From contig CP165730.1 of the NCBI GenBank assembly GCA_041200185.1, forward strand, positions 496,001-560,000: 64,000 nt of DNA, read 5' to 3'. The position numbers and the translations under genes were made by a program. Origin of the DNA: G041200185 sp041200185. GTDB taxonomy: Bacteria > Pseudomonadota > Alphaproteobacteria > BNTO01. The notes below the pieces were generated by a model. The model made no database searches and had not been told where the DNA came from. It saw nothing but the letters and a program-made list of their open reading frames with translations. Positions 8,078 to 16,684 of the stretch are shown here, piece after piece (within the stretch, counting starts at the first letter, position 1; the number at the start of each line of letters is the position of its first letter).

Positions 8078-9561
8078 CGACGAACGAAGCAACTCAAAAG
8101 AAAAATGAAGGGCCTTCAGGCTGGAGTTTTGATAAGGTCGTTTCAGCTCTCCACTTCTTGTCAGTTCCAACGCATATCCCTCTGGGCAGGGTTGTTCTGG
8201 ACTCGCGTGAAATACAAAAGGGCGATATTTTTGTAGCCCTCAAGGGGGAGCATCATGATGGTCATGACTTCTTGCAGCAAGCCTACGATAACGGCGCAGG
8301 GTTAGCCCTTGTCGAGCGGGGCGATATCCCTCTGTTAGAAAAACACAGCTATTTATGTGTGCAAAGTACGCGTCAGGCTCTGATAGACCTAGCTGAATAC
8401 GCTCGTGCCAATACAGCGGCAACGGTTATAGCTGTTTCCGGTAGCGTAGGAAAAACGACAGTTCGGACGTGGATCTACCGGCTTCTCGAGGAAATCGGCT
8501 CCTCTGTAATGTCTCTTTGCAATTTTAACGGACGAATTGGCCTACCTCTCAGTATGACGCGGCTCGAGCCCGAAACCCGATTCGGCGTGTTTGAAATTGG
8601 GATTGACGCCCCTGACTCGATGGTCCCTTTGGCAAAATTATGCCAACCTCACGTTGCTGTTCTCACGCCTATTGGTGCGGCGCATATAGGGAACTTCTCT
8701 TCGCTTGAGGATTTAGCCAAGGAAAAGGCGCAAGTTTTTACGGGGTTATGCCCTGGAGGTATGGCTATTGTCGATTTTGAGAGTCATCAGAAATTCCCCA
8801 TTCTTAAGCAAACAGCGTACGAGGCTGGTGTTGCCGACTTCATAACCGTGGGGCGCCAAGAGGAAGCGAATGTTCGCCTTGTTGACGTTCAAGTTGATTC
8901 CTTGTCGACGCATGTCATGCTGGATATTATCGGATGGCAAGTTGAGTACGAAATAGGCGCCGTCGGGGAGGCCTTGGCTCAGGGCAGTGCTCTGGCTCTT
9001 ACGGCCGCTATAGGGTCGCTTTACGCAGGACGCCTAGTGGATATTATCTCGGAGCACAAGGAGGAGTTGAAGGAGTGTGTCTTGCCAGCTCTGACGCGTT
9101 TGTCGGCCCTTCCTGGACGAGGAGAAATATTCTCCATAACCCTTCCAGGAGGCCGAGATATTACGTTGCTGGATGACGCTTACAATGCGAACCCGGCGTC
9201 TATGATGGTAGGCCTTCAAGCTCTGGAGCACCAGCGAAAAGGACGGCGTATCGCCATTATAGGAGATATGTTGGACCTCGGTGCATCTTCAGAGGCGTTG
9301 CATCAAGAGCTTTTTGACAGACTTGCTGCTAGTTCGGTTGACAAAGTTATCGCCATAGGACCTATGACCAAGGCCCCCTTTTTAACCCTACCTCCCGCTC
9401 AACAAGGTGCTTGGTTGCCAACAAAAGACGGTCTCTTGGAACTTCTGATGCAAGAATGCCAATCCAACGACTGCCTTTGGTTGAAAGCCTCCCACGCCAT
9501 CGGCCTCCACGAAATCGCCTCCGCCCTCAAAAACAACAAACTCGAAACCCTCGCTGCGTAG
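8074..9561 (+). CDS. murF: UDP-MurNAc-tripeptide:D-Ala-D-Ala ligase MurF
   Basis: MurF joins the D-Ala-D-Ala dipeptide to the nucleotide tripeptide, the last cytoplasmic ligase step of peptidoglycan precursor synthesis. The N-terminal substrate domain has VLDSREIQKGDIFVAL, the P-loop is SGSVGKTTVR, and LDDAYNANPASM and GDMLDLG are the conserved C-terminal motifs. The length (495 aa) is slightly above average. The ATG overlaps the murE stop (ATGA), so the two are translationally coupled. Its substrate dipeptide comes from Ddl, encoded at 39630-40724. The usual next gene, mraY, is absent here. Confidence 0.95.
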   Translation: MTTNEATQKKNEGPSGWSFDKVVSALHFLSVPTHIPLGRVVLDSREIQKGDIFVALKGEHHDGHDFLQQAYDNGAGLALVERGDIPLLEKHSYLCVQSTRQALIDLAEYARANTAATVIAVSGSVGKTTVRTWIYRLLEEIGSSVMSLCNFNGRIGLPLSMTRLEPETRFGVFEIGIDAPDSMVPLAKLCQPHVAVLTPIGAAHIGNFSSLEDLAKEKAQVFTGLCPGGMAIVDFESHQKFPILKQTAYEAGVADFITVGRQEEANVRLVDVQVDSLSTHVMLDIIGWQVEYEIGAVGEALAQGSALALTAAIGSLYAGRLVDIISEHKEELKECVLPALTRLSALPGRGEIFSITLPGGRDITLLDDAYNANPASMMVGLQALEHQRKGRRIAIIGDMLDLGASSEALHQELFDRLAASSVDKVIAIGPMTKAPFLTLPPAQQGAWLPTKDGLLELLMQECQSNDCLWLKASHAIGLHEIASALKNNKLETLAA

Positions 9562-9870
9562 AAGGGCGACTCAGTAGCCAATTTTGGGCGCTTACGGAAT
9601 GAGGTGGCGGAGAGTGAAACACGAGAGGGACTGTGCAGAGAAAATTTCTCCCTGCCTTTTTGGGATGACGGGCTCGCAATTTTTTCTGACACTCCCCTCG
9701 TTGCAAGATGTTGCGCAGGTGCTAGGTCGAAAACAGGAGTAGAGGATTCTGGATATTGTACTTGTTTTTGTCTTCTGATAGACTAAATATAGTATTGTGA
9801 TGGAGTAGATGGGCACGTTTATTATATCCAATATCTTTGGATTAAATTTCCGTAACTTAAGGAGTTAATA
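9562..9870. other. Intergenic region after murF
   Basis: No gene is supported. The only structure I note is a short inverted repeat, GAGAAA-A-TTTCTC, near 9645, not followed by a convincing T-run. Confidence 0.4.
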
Positions 9871-10869
9871 ATGAGAATTGTGGCAAGAAGATGCGCGATG
9901 CTTTTAGGGTTAATGGCGGTACATTCGTCGTGGGTTGTGGCAACAGAGGTTGAGAGAAAAGAGGACACTCGTCCCTATTGGGTTGTGAGACAGCCTCTTT
10001 CTGAGGCTATTGAATCTGCTAAAGGTCGGTGTACTGAGCCGTTGAACAAGTTGTTCCGGTGCCTACCAGCGAAGTTAGGTGACGTAACTTTGTTACAATT
10101 GATCGGTTGGTCAGGAGGTAATGTTAACCAATCCGTTGGACAAATCGTAAGAGACCAAAACTTGTGCGGGAAATACGAACTCGATGTTAACACAAACGGG
10201 GTCCTTAAAGAGTTTGTGAATTTAGAAAGCGAAAGGCTCCAAGGGAGATCTTCCAAAAACGGGGAGAAATTTTTCTGGAATTTCAACAAGTTTAGCGCGG
10301 CGGATGTTAACCAAGCTATGTGGGAATTGAAAATGCTATTGGACGCGATAGCTCAATCGAGTGGAAATTATCAAGTCAAACAGCTTGAGACAGGCACGCA
10401 AGTGTTTTCTTTTCCATGGGAAGATAAAAATTTTGAACTGAATACTCCTGGTCGTTCTTTGGAGGACTTCAGGAAACAACTTCCGCAAATTTGTGATTTG
10501 ATAGAGATCAGCCGTCTTGCTCTCGAGCACGAGGAGGTTAAGCAAGGTAAGATGAAGGACTGGGTTAGGACCGGGTTTGATGACTTTGTGAGCGAGCGGG
10601 CAACATGGAAGCTGAAAAAGGCGCAACTCCAAAGGAGACCTGAGTTTCTTAAAAAAGTTGAAGACGCGAAAAAGAATGGGACTGCTCTTAGGACAATGGT
10701 GCTAGCGCCGGACGAGTGGCGTAACATGATTATTAGTACACCGACGGATGGAGGTACAGTTGAAGTTAACGGCGAGACTGTCCACTTCGACTGCATGACA
10801 ACTGTTCGTCCGCTGAGATACAACGACTTTGTTGAGTGGACGGTCCTCTTTTTTCTAGATGAAAAATAA
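9871..10869 (+). CDS. Secreted protein, unrecognised (332 aa)
   Basis: The start is secure: ATG with TAAGGAG eight bases upstream. The first 25 residues form a signal peptide (basic n-region, MLLGLMAVHSSWVV core, likely cut after VVAT). The mature part is rich in charged residues, with two early Cys pairs (CTEPLNKLFRC, LCGKYE) and a late DCMTTVRPLR segment, and shows no domain I recognise. It is probably periplasmic or exported. The gene stands alone, with a plausible terminator after it, and a 116-base dispersed repeat lies just downstream. Confidence 0.6.
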   Translation: MRIVARRCAMLLGLMAVHSSWVVATEVERKEDTRPYWVVRQPLSEAIESAKGRCTEPLNKLFRCLPAKLGDVTLLQLIGWSGGNVNQSVGQIVRDQNLCGKYELDVNTNGVLKEFVNLESERLQGRSSKNGEKFFWNFNKFSAADVNQAMWELKMLLDAIAQSSGNYQVKQLETGTQVFSFPWEDKNFELNTPGRSLEDFRKQLPQICDLIEISRLALEHEEVKQGKMKDWVRTGFDDFVSERATWKLKKAQLQRRPEFLKKVEDAKKNGTALRTMVLAPDEWRNMIISTPTDGGTVEVNGETVHFDCMTTVRPLRYNDFVEWTVLFFLDEK

Positions 10870-10878
10870 TAACCCGGC

Positions 10879-10908
10879 GGGGCCCTCTTGCTGGGCCTCT
10901 CTTCTTCC
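10879..10908 (+). terminator. Possible terminator after the secreted-protein gene
   Basis: The inverted repeat GGGGCCC...GGGCCTC begins nine bases after the stop codon, with a seven-base loop, and is followed by a pyrimidine-rich but interrupted T-tract (TCTTCTTCC). Confidence 0.4.
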
Positions 10909-10927
10909 ATTACTAAGTGGGTGCGCT

Positions 10928-11043
10928 GCAACCGATGTATTGGGGGTAACTGAAGAGGTACTAAACCTCCGAATTACTATATAAATTTGCGAATACTCAG
11001 CCTACAATACAAGGGGATACGACACGAATAAGAAAATATCGAT
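10928..11043 (+). repeat. Dispersed 116-base repeat, copy A
   Basis: This segment aligns by eye over its whole length with 47821-47936 in the same orientation. Both open with GCAACCGATGTATTG, share CCGAATTACTAT and AAATTTGC, and end in AATATCGAT. I estimate roughly three quarters identical. It lies between the 3-prime ends of two convergent genes. No ORF is evident, so it may be a remnant of a mobile element. Confidence 0.6.
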
Positions 11044-11090
11044 TGTATGGGCAACCCCAAGAGAAGAACGGAAGTAGATATTGAGAGAGC

Positions 11091-11843
11091 TTAAAGCCTC
11101 ACACCGACAGCGAGACTGAAGGTTGTTCCTCCGATCTTGTGCTTCTCATCGACTTTTTTTGCGGTTGAAGTGACGGTGTTCCCAGATGCTCTCGAAACTT
11201 TCATATGAATTTTTCGGTCGTTGGCAAAGGCATGCCGGGCTTCGATTCCTACGAAGACTGTTTGGATGTTGAGGCGAATTCCTCCACCCAACGTAGGTGT
11301 GAGAACAAAATTTCGAGGTGGCTGAAGTTTTGCAAACGAGACATTCTCGATCGTCTGCGCATCTTTGCCGTAGAAAGAGATTTCTTTCGGATTTTTATTC
11401 TCGACCTTGTACCCACGCATTTGGACCATTGAGCACTGCAATCCGAGCAAACCATAGGCTGTAATTATGGAGAGAGACTTACCCAAGAGAACTTCAGCTC
11501 CTGTATTCCATCGATTCCATAGCTGACACTTGTAGGTGACTTTATCGACTGTTTTTTCAACGAGATCACCCTGACGCTGAAAACCGAAATAGACTTGCCC
11601 TGCTAATGACAAACTGAAGGGAGAGTACATATACCCGGAAAAAAGTGTGACGCCCCCAACGTTGTCCTTGAGGTCTTTTAAGAAGGGCTTGATGGAGTCG
11701 CCGACTTTTTTGCGCGTATAGTCACCACGTACTCCAAAGTAATAGCCTGTAGATCGAGAAGTGGATGTTACAAGACACCCCACCGTGAAGAAGAGAGACC
11801 ACTTTCCTCTTTTTGATGTACGCGGATTTTCTGAACGAATCAT
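11091..11843 (-). CDS. Putative outer-membrane beta-barrel protein
   Basis: I start it at ATG 11843, preceded by GAGGAGGAGGG; an upstream in-frame codon would add 45 residues. An N-terminal signal (SLFFTVGCLVTSTS) is followed by alternating hydrophobic and aromatic strands: YYFGVRGDYTRK, FSLSLAGQVYFGFQR, TAYGLLGLQ, LTPTLGGGIRL, FVGIEARHAF, and a terminal FSLAVGVRL. That pattern, with a near-terminal strand, resembles the OmpA-like or porin-like eight-stranded barrels common as surface antigens in Rickettsiales and Holosporales relatives. The C-terminal residue is Leu rather than Phe. The family name is inferred from pattern alone. Confidence 0.6.
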   Translation of the reverse strand: MIRSENPRTSKRGKWSLFFTVGCLVTSTSRSTGYYFGVRGDYTRKKVGDSIKPFLKDLKDNVGGVTLFSGYMYSPFSLSLAGQVYFGFQRQGDLVEKTVDKVTYKCQLWNRWNTGAEVLLGKSLSIITAYGLLGLQCSMVQMRGYKVENKNPKEISFYGKDAQTIENVSFAKLQPPRNFVLTPTLGGGIRLNIQTVFVGIEARHAFANDRKIHMKVSRASGNTVTSTAKKVDEKHKIGGTTFSLAVGVRL

Positions 11844-12082
11844 ACCCTCCTCCTCCTCAACCTTGTTTTTCCTATGAGCTCTTTCCAATTTTCCAGTCAG
11901 AAATCTGAAAGCCCCGCAGTAAGACGCCGCAGAAGACCTCTTTAAGATGTCGTCGAAGTTGCACAAACGCACTGCCATGCACTAACGATACCCCAAGCCC
12001 ACAACCCCAACCTGCAAGACTTTTCTTGCTCACCTCGCCTAACAGACTGCGCTAGCAAGCCACTCACCTGGGGCAGATTTTG

Positions 12083-13036
12083 CTATTTCTGAGAGATTTC
12101 GTCAAGATTTTTGACGCGAGGCGAGCGAGGACGGAGAAGAGTTAAAACGGGGATATGAGCATCCTGAGCTGCTTGTGAGATCTTCTGAAGAGTTTTGTTG
12201 GACAGGCTCTGACCCACGACAAAGATGTAAGGATAGGGACGAATGAGATCTTGAGGCGAAAGCATTTGAGGAAGATCATCAACAATTCCCAAAATAGGAA
12301 CGTCGGCAACGTACCGACCACAATCCAACGCATTCGTCGTGACAGCAGCGAGAAAGTGAAGATGAGCATAATCCTCTCGCTGCGAACTTTCGAGAAAGGC
12401 GGACAAATCTGGCAGAGTCCCCACCAGTAAGACTTCAACCCGCCTCGATGAATGCTCTGCCTTGCGAAGACGACGTTGATTGAGACGCTCGTTCCAAGCG
12501 TCAAACCCAAGGCGCAGACCGGCCATACCGAGGAACTCAGTGAGTACATTAAGCACAAGCGTATGAGGCGAGAAATGCTCCATCTGTCCCAGAAGGCGAA
12601 GAAAAGGAAGGGCTGCACCATTAGAAATGATCAACGGGATAGCAAGAGAGCGAGGTGCTTCTGTAGGGTGCAGCCATTGGAAGATTTTTTTTTCAGACTT
12701 GTTATGACCGTAAAGATCAAGAGCTAAGAAAACAGCAAAAGTTATGAATGTCATGACAAGCATGTTTTTAAGAAGAAATCCTGAAGAGTACGACCCAAAA
12801 TCAGACTCAAAGAGAAAAGCTGAGAAAAGAAGGGAAAAGAGAATAACGACGACATCTCCCAGCAAAAGGAAGGATTGTTGAGCTTCAGGTATAAAAACAT
12901 CCCGCGCGAAAAAAACATGCACCTGGCGGCCAGCCCGAGCAAGAACCTCGCTTCCCCATCGCAGGACAGCCCAGCCTCTTCCACGACAACGAAGCAAGGC
13001 CACCTTTAGGTCACTAAACAACGAGCTCTCTTTCAT
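12083..13036 (-). CDS. Truncated FlaA1/CapD-like membrane protein lacking the dehydratase domain
   Basis: The N-terminal half has about four membrane segments (LLLGDVVVILFSLLFSAFL, NMLVMTFITFAVFLALDLYG, and two more). A Rossmann-like region follows (RRVEVLLVGTLPDL, then LGIVDDLPQML and PYPYIFVVG). This order matches the N-terminal part of membrane-bound nucleotide-sugar 4,6-dehydratases of the FlaA1/WbpM type. The protein ends at LRPRSPRVKNLDEISQK, about where the catalytic short-chain dehydratase domain should begin, so no catalytic residues remain. I start it at ATG 13036; an upstream TTG would add 22 residues. It may be a degenerate or repurposed membrane domain. Confidence 0.6.
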   Translation of the reverse strand: MKESSLFSDLKVALLRCRGRGWAVLRWGSEVLARAGRQVHVFFARDVFIPEAQQSFLLLGDVVVILFSLLFSAFLFESDFGSYSSGFLLKNMLVMTFITFAVFLALDLYGHNKSEKKIFQWLHPTEAPRSLAIPLIISNGAALPFLRLLGQMEHFSPHTLVLNVLTEFLGMAGLRLGFDAWNERLNQRRLRKAEHSSRRVEVLLVGTLPDLSAFLESSQREDYAHLHFLAAVTTNALDCGRYVADVPILGIVDDLPQMLSPQDLIRPYPYIFVVGQSLSNKTLQKISQAAQDAHIPVLTLLRPRSPRVKNLDEISQK

Positions 13037-13392
13037 CACGAATGAATCAACGCGCGCCAAAAACGACAGGCAAATTGTATACGATATCTCAGAGGAAGGC
13101 AAGGCGGGAGGGACGGCCTTTTATTACGAATTACTATTTTACTTTAAATCTGTACAAAAAATCCGTACAAATTTTTCCAGAGCGACTTAAAAGGATTAAC
13201 TTTCCTAAAAGAGCGCATATAATGTAGTACCTAAAGATCCGTTGTAAGTTAAAGCTTTAGCTTTAATTCTACGGCATTTATTGGGCTAAACGGTTACTGA
13301 AGAGATTGTTTTCTTTGAACCTATTCTTCGCCGCCCCTACCCTCAGCTGCTCGCGACTTACAACCTCCTGCGACCCGAGGGAGCCGTTCACT
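13037..13392. other. Intergenic region
   Basis: No supported gene. The part around 13130-13260 is AT-rich and could hold the promoter of the FlaA1-like gene, but I could not place one with confidence. Confidence 0.35.
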
Positions 13393-14838
13393 CTAATAGC
13401 TATGCAATATCTCTTCCAATCTCTCGTAGTAAGAAACTCCTTTGGGATCCAATTTTGCGTGAATTTTGAGCCAGGCAAGTGGATTGTAATCTTCGACCTT
13501 TCTCCATCCAAGATGGGAGGGACGGAGGGGACTATTCAATTCCCGCCGTGTTCCTAAATCGCTATATTTATTGAGAATAACCGTGTACTTCTCGCTCTGT
13601 TCATCCCATAAAATAACGATTCCAAACGCGTTTTGAAATTCGTCAATACTTTGGAAGAGAAGGCGGAATTGTTCATCTCCTTCAACTGTAACATTTGGCC
13701 CTTGCAGGAGACGGTGTTTAGGTTCATACTCCCCTAGAGCTTCTTCATTCCCTTCTGTTTCCTCTTGAGGCGCTCGATTATCGACAGCAAAGGCCATAAG
13801 TTTGTCAAAAAACTTCTTGGTCTCAGGAGGCAACTGACGGAATTCTAAAGGGGCGACTTCTGTAGACGAAAGGCTTGAAGCTATTTCCAATGTTTTGTTC
13901 GCCAATATTGCTCTGTCACGTTTAAGCCAATCCAACACGCGTGGTTTCGCGTCGTTACTGTGTCCAAACTCATGTAACAAAATCAAAATTAAAAGATCGG
14001 TAGCAATTCCCCCATCCAAAGTCTGCCGAGGAAGCGGTGAATACTGTGAAGGAATGACGACATGGTTTGAACCGCTTGCTGGATCTTCGTCATTGTAAAA
14101 TTGGAACTTGTCTTTTTCATAAATATTGTTAACGACCGAGTTTTCTTTCATTTTGCATAAAAGTTCTTCACATATTTCACTGTATGTGAATTGTGCCTCG
14201 GTATGAGCCATCCACATAACAACTTTGTCCCGCACGGTACTTTTATCAGCAAATTGTTCAATTGAGCTATACAAAAAGTCCTTATACTTTTGCTGTTCTT
14301 GTTCCGACTCATCTTCCGAATAAGTAACGTATAGACACTGATCTAAAGTCCTTTTCAAAGCCTCAAGAAATTTTTGTTTTTGATCCTCGGGAGAAAGTAG
14401 AGTCAAACTGGTCGATAATAAATCCTCAAAATACTGGCAATCTCCTGGAGGCAAATCTAAAGAACGAATATATTGCAAAGCAGAATAACCGCGAACTTCT
14501 ACATTTTCGGCAGACAATCCCACCAACTCGTGAAGTAAGGAAATGACCCGTTGTTTGGCGAGTCCGTCGGGTAATTCTGTCGTTGTGGTCCTATATTCGT
14601 CTAAAATTCCTTCCTCACACTTCTTGATGAATTCATCATTCAACTGCAAATCATTTGATGAAACACTTATTCCATTACAGAATGATTTCCGTAGAACCGT
14701 ATATGATTTTTGAGTCAGGATGTCCTGCGTCGCTCTCCATTGTTCCGACGTAGCACCCATCTCACTCGTGAGACCGCAAAGGCACACCAGTACGCACAGA
14801 CGTCCCTTCCCGGCGAAACGACTATCACCCCACGACAT
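13393..14838 (-). CDS. Secreted putative zinc metalloprotease (HEFGH motif)
   Basis: A 481-residue protein with an N-terminal signal peptide (GRLCVLVCLCGLTSEMGA). The segment LLILILLHEFGHSND, near residue 290, is a HExxH zinc-binding motif set in a hydrophobic helix, as in zincin metalloproteases. Downstream acidic residues could supply the third ligand, but I cannot assign it. The rest is charged, with no family I recognise. The ATG at 14838 has GGGATTC before it. A second secreted HExxH protein lies at 36687-38144, not obviously similar outside the motif. Role in host interaction is inference. Confidence 0.6.
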   Translation of the reverse strand: MSWGDSRFAGKGRLCVLVCLCGLTSEMGATSEQWRATQDILTQKSYTVLRKSFCNGISVSSNDLQLNDEFIKKCEEGILDEYRTTTTELPDGLAKQRVISLLHELVGLSAENVEVRGYSALQYIRSLDLPPGDCQYFEDLLSTSLTLLSPEDQKQKFLEALKRTLDQCLYVTYSEDESEQEQQKYKDFLYSSIEQFADKSTVRDKVVMWMAHTEAQFTYSEICEELLCKMKENSVVNNIYEKDKFQFYNDEDPASGSNHVVIPSQYSPLPRQTLDGGIATDLLILILLHEFGHSNDAKPRVLDWLKRDRAILANKTLEIASSLSSTEVAPLEFRQLPPETKKFFDKLMAFAVDNRAPQEETEGNEEALGEYEPKHRLLQGPNVTVEGDEQFRLLFQSIDEFQNAFGIVILWDEQSEKYTVILNKYSDLGTRRELNSPLRPSHLGWRKVEDYNPLAWLKIHAKLDPKGVSYYERLEEILHSY

Positions 14839-14956
14839 TCTTTGAATCCCGTTTCAGATTTTCAACAACCGACGCTTTCGGTATTCTACTAAAGAAAACC
14901 TAGAAGTCAAAATCTTCCTCTCTAATTCCTTCCTCTTGTGACCTGTCGCACGCCTC

Positions 14957-14986
14957 TTGCTTTTTCCGTGGCGCTCGCGTTACAAT
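14957..14986 (+). promoter_or_regulatory. Promoter of the 15015 gene and probably tdk
   Basis: TTGCTT (14957-14962) and TACAAT (14981-14986) are separated by 18 bases, and the gene starts 28 bases after the -10 box. Confidence 0.55.
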
Positions 14987-15014
14987 GCGGGACCGAGTTT
15001 GGAGAGGAGCGTAG

Positions 15015-15296
15015 ATGACTTATTCGTTTTCAGCCTTTTGGGCATGGTTTCGGCCGAAGTGTACTTTATTTAACATCGTTACCTTTTGCATTATGGTTGT
15101 GAATTTGTGTGGAACGATTCTTAATAACCACCAGAATATCGCCTGCTTTTACGTGTGGGGTTTGTGTAATATCATCTGGGGGTGCATTAATTTTTCAAAG
15201 GGCATTTTTTGGCAGGGTGTTCAGAACCTCATCTTTTTGGTTTTGAACGTTCAGGGGTATTTGGCTTGGCAAAGTGCAGCTGCTTTGGCTCACTGA
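15015..15296 (+). CDS. Small polytopic membrane protein (PnuC- or PQ-loop-like)
   Basis: This 93-residue protein has three hydrophobic segments: LFNIVTFCIMVVNLCGTIL, ACFYVWGLCNIIWGCINF and GVQNLIFLVLNVQGYLAW. The spacing and the N...W...Q..N...GYLAW pattern resemble short PnuC-like or SemiSWEET-like inner membrane proteins, which carry nucleosides or sugars, but the resemblance is only by eye. GGAGAGGAG precedes the ATG. The next gene is thymidine kinase; a role in nucleoside supply would fit but is inference. Confidence 0.55.
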   Translation: MTYSFSAFWAWFRPKCTLFNIVTFCIMVVNLCGTILNNHQNIACFYVWGLCNIIWGCINFSKGIFWQGVQNLIFLVLNVQGYLAWQSAAALAH

Positions 15297-15430
15297 GCCG
15301 TTCTAGGTTTTATGCTTGGCAGAGGCACCTCAACAAGAATTACTGGAGAAAGACAGGGGGGATTCGTGAGGCCGTGGCGCCGTTCTCCCTGATACCAGGA
15401 GGGGGCAAGGTAAGCGAGTAGGAGGTTGTA

Positions 15431-15991
15431 GTGGCAAAGTTAATTTTTACATATGGAGCAATGAATGCTGGTAAGACGACATCCTTGCTTCAAACGGCGC
15501 ATAACTACGAAGAGTGGGGATTGCTCCCAAAGATCTTTACTTATCGTGGGTGCGACAAGAATGGCCAATGTAGCTGTCGCTTGGGTGTATCAAAGCCGTG
15601 TATTTGCTACGATAAAGACTACGACTTCTCAGGCATTGATTTAGATGGAATTGCAATTTTGCTCATCGACGAGGCTCAGTTTTTGACGCGTGACCAGGTC
15701 ATGGATTTGGGACGCATCGCTTCGCTCCATGATGTGCCGGTCATGTGCTTTGGCTTGCGGACGTCGTGGCAGGCTAATGTCTTTGAGGGGTCCTGTGCTT
15801 TGTTGGGTTTGGCTGATGAATTGAGAGATATCAAAACTATTTGTCACTGCGGAAAAAAGGCCATTATGGCTCACCGAACAGCGACAGAAAAGACAGAGAA
15901 CGACGAAGACATCGGCCAAAGCAAGTATGAATCGGTTTGTCGAAAGTGTTGGTTACTCAAAAATGAGGGAGTGACCTCCCCTAATAAGTAA
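15431..15991 (+). CDS. tdk: Thymidine kinase
   Basis: Type II thymidine kinase, which phosphorylates thymidine to dTMP in the salvage pathway. The P-loop is GAMNAGKTT near the N-terminus, the Walker B-like LLIDEAQFL lies mid-protein, and FGLRTSW corresponds to the family's substrate-lid region. Two Cys pairs (CHCGKK and CRKCW) form the C-terminal zinc site. The length of 186 aa is typical. The start is GTG with AGGAGGTTGTA upstream. It probably shares a transcript with the preceding membrane protein and with rimM. Confidence 0.93.
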   Translation: MAKLIFTYGAMNAGKTTSLLQTAHNYEEWGLLPKIFTYRGCDKNGQCSCRLGVSKPCICYDKDYDFSGIDLDGIAILLIDEAQFLTRDQVMDLGRIASLHDVPVMCFGLRTSWQANVFEGSCALLGLADELRDIKTICHCGKKAIMAHRTATEKTENDEDIGQSKYESVCRKCWLLKNEGVTSPNK

Positions 15992-16004
15992 TGGCGTTTT
16001 TTCC

Positions 16005-16580
16005 GTGAACAAAGATGACAAAACAAAAAAACAAGGGGCCCATGGGTTGTCGTCAGCTACCTCGGCTCTTAAAGAGGCTAAAAGCTTTGTCGTCATCGGC
16101 CAAGTCCTGAAGCCGCACGGCGTACGAGGGGATGTCGTTGTTCGGGTATTTTGTCAAAATCCTGAGGATTTTTGGAAGTATGCCGAGTTGTGGAGCGAGA
16201 AAGAGCGGATCGTCCTAGTAAAGCGAAGGCGTTTGTCTGCAGATCAGTTCGTTGCTCACTGTGATGGTTACACAACGCGGAATGAGGCCGAGTCGCTCCG
16301 AGGGCGAGAAATCAGCATTTCTCGCGCAGTACTACCTCCTTTGCTGAATGAGTTCTACGTCACGGATTTAGAAGGATTGCGCGTCGAGGATGCCGAGACG
16401 AGAATTTTGTTGGGGAAGGTCTCTGCCGTACAGGATTTCGGGGCAGGCGTTGTTTTAGAAGTTATCGATATTAACGCTCCACATCGCGCCGTTGGTATGT
16501 TTCCCTTCCGCCATGAAGCTATAGCAGATATCGATCTCGAGTCAGGTAGGATTTTAGTCTATGTACGGTTTCTTGTTTAG
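16005..16580 (+). CDS. rimM: 16S rRNA processing protein RimM
   Basis: RimM binds ribosomal protein S19 and assists maturation of the 30S head. The N-terminal barrel has the motif VIGQVLKPHGVRGDVVV, and the C-terminal PRC-barrel part contains FYVTDLEGLRV and the FPFRHEAIADID segment. A poorly conserved N-terminal extension of about 28 residues precedes the motif. The start is GTG at 16005, without a clear ribosome binding site, 13 bases after tdk. In most bacteria rimM sits in the rpsP-rimM-trmD-rplS operon; none of those neighbours is present here. Confidence 0.9.
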   Translation: MNKDDKTKKQGAHGLSSATSALKEAKSFVVIGQVLKPHGVRGDVVVRVFCQNPEDFWKYAELWSEKERIVLVKRRRLSADQFVAHCDGYTTRNEAESLRGREISISRAVLPPLLNEFYVTDLEGLRVEDAETRILLGKVSAVQDFGAGVVLEVIDINAPHRAVGMFPFRHEAIADIDLESGRILVYVRFLV

Positions 16581-16653
16581 AGTGTAATTTGCACTCTCCC
16601 TTTGTCTTAGGTAACTGAAGTCTACTCGTCTGGAACGCAGTTTGTTTCTTTGT

Positions 16654-16659
16654 TACAAT
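16654..16659 (+). promoter_or_regulatory. Putative extended -10 of the M16 peptidase operon
   Basis: TTTGTTACAAT contains an extended -10 (TGTTACAAT) 25 bases before the start of the first M16 gene. TGGAAC, 17 bases upstream, is a weak -35. Confidence 0.45.
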
Positions 16660-16684
16660 CCCAGCCAGGAGGTAGCTGTGTGGT

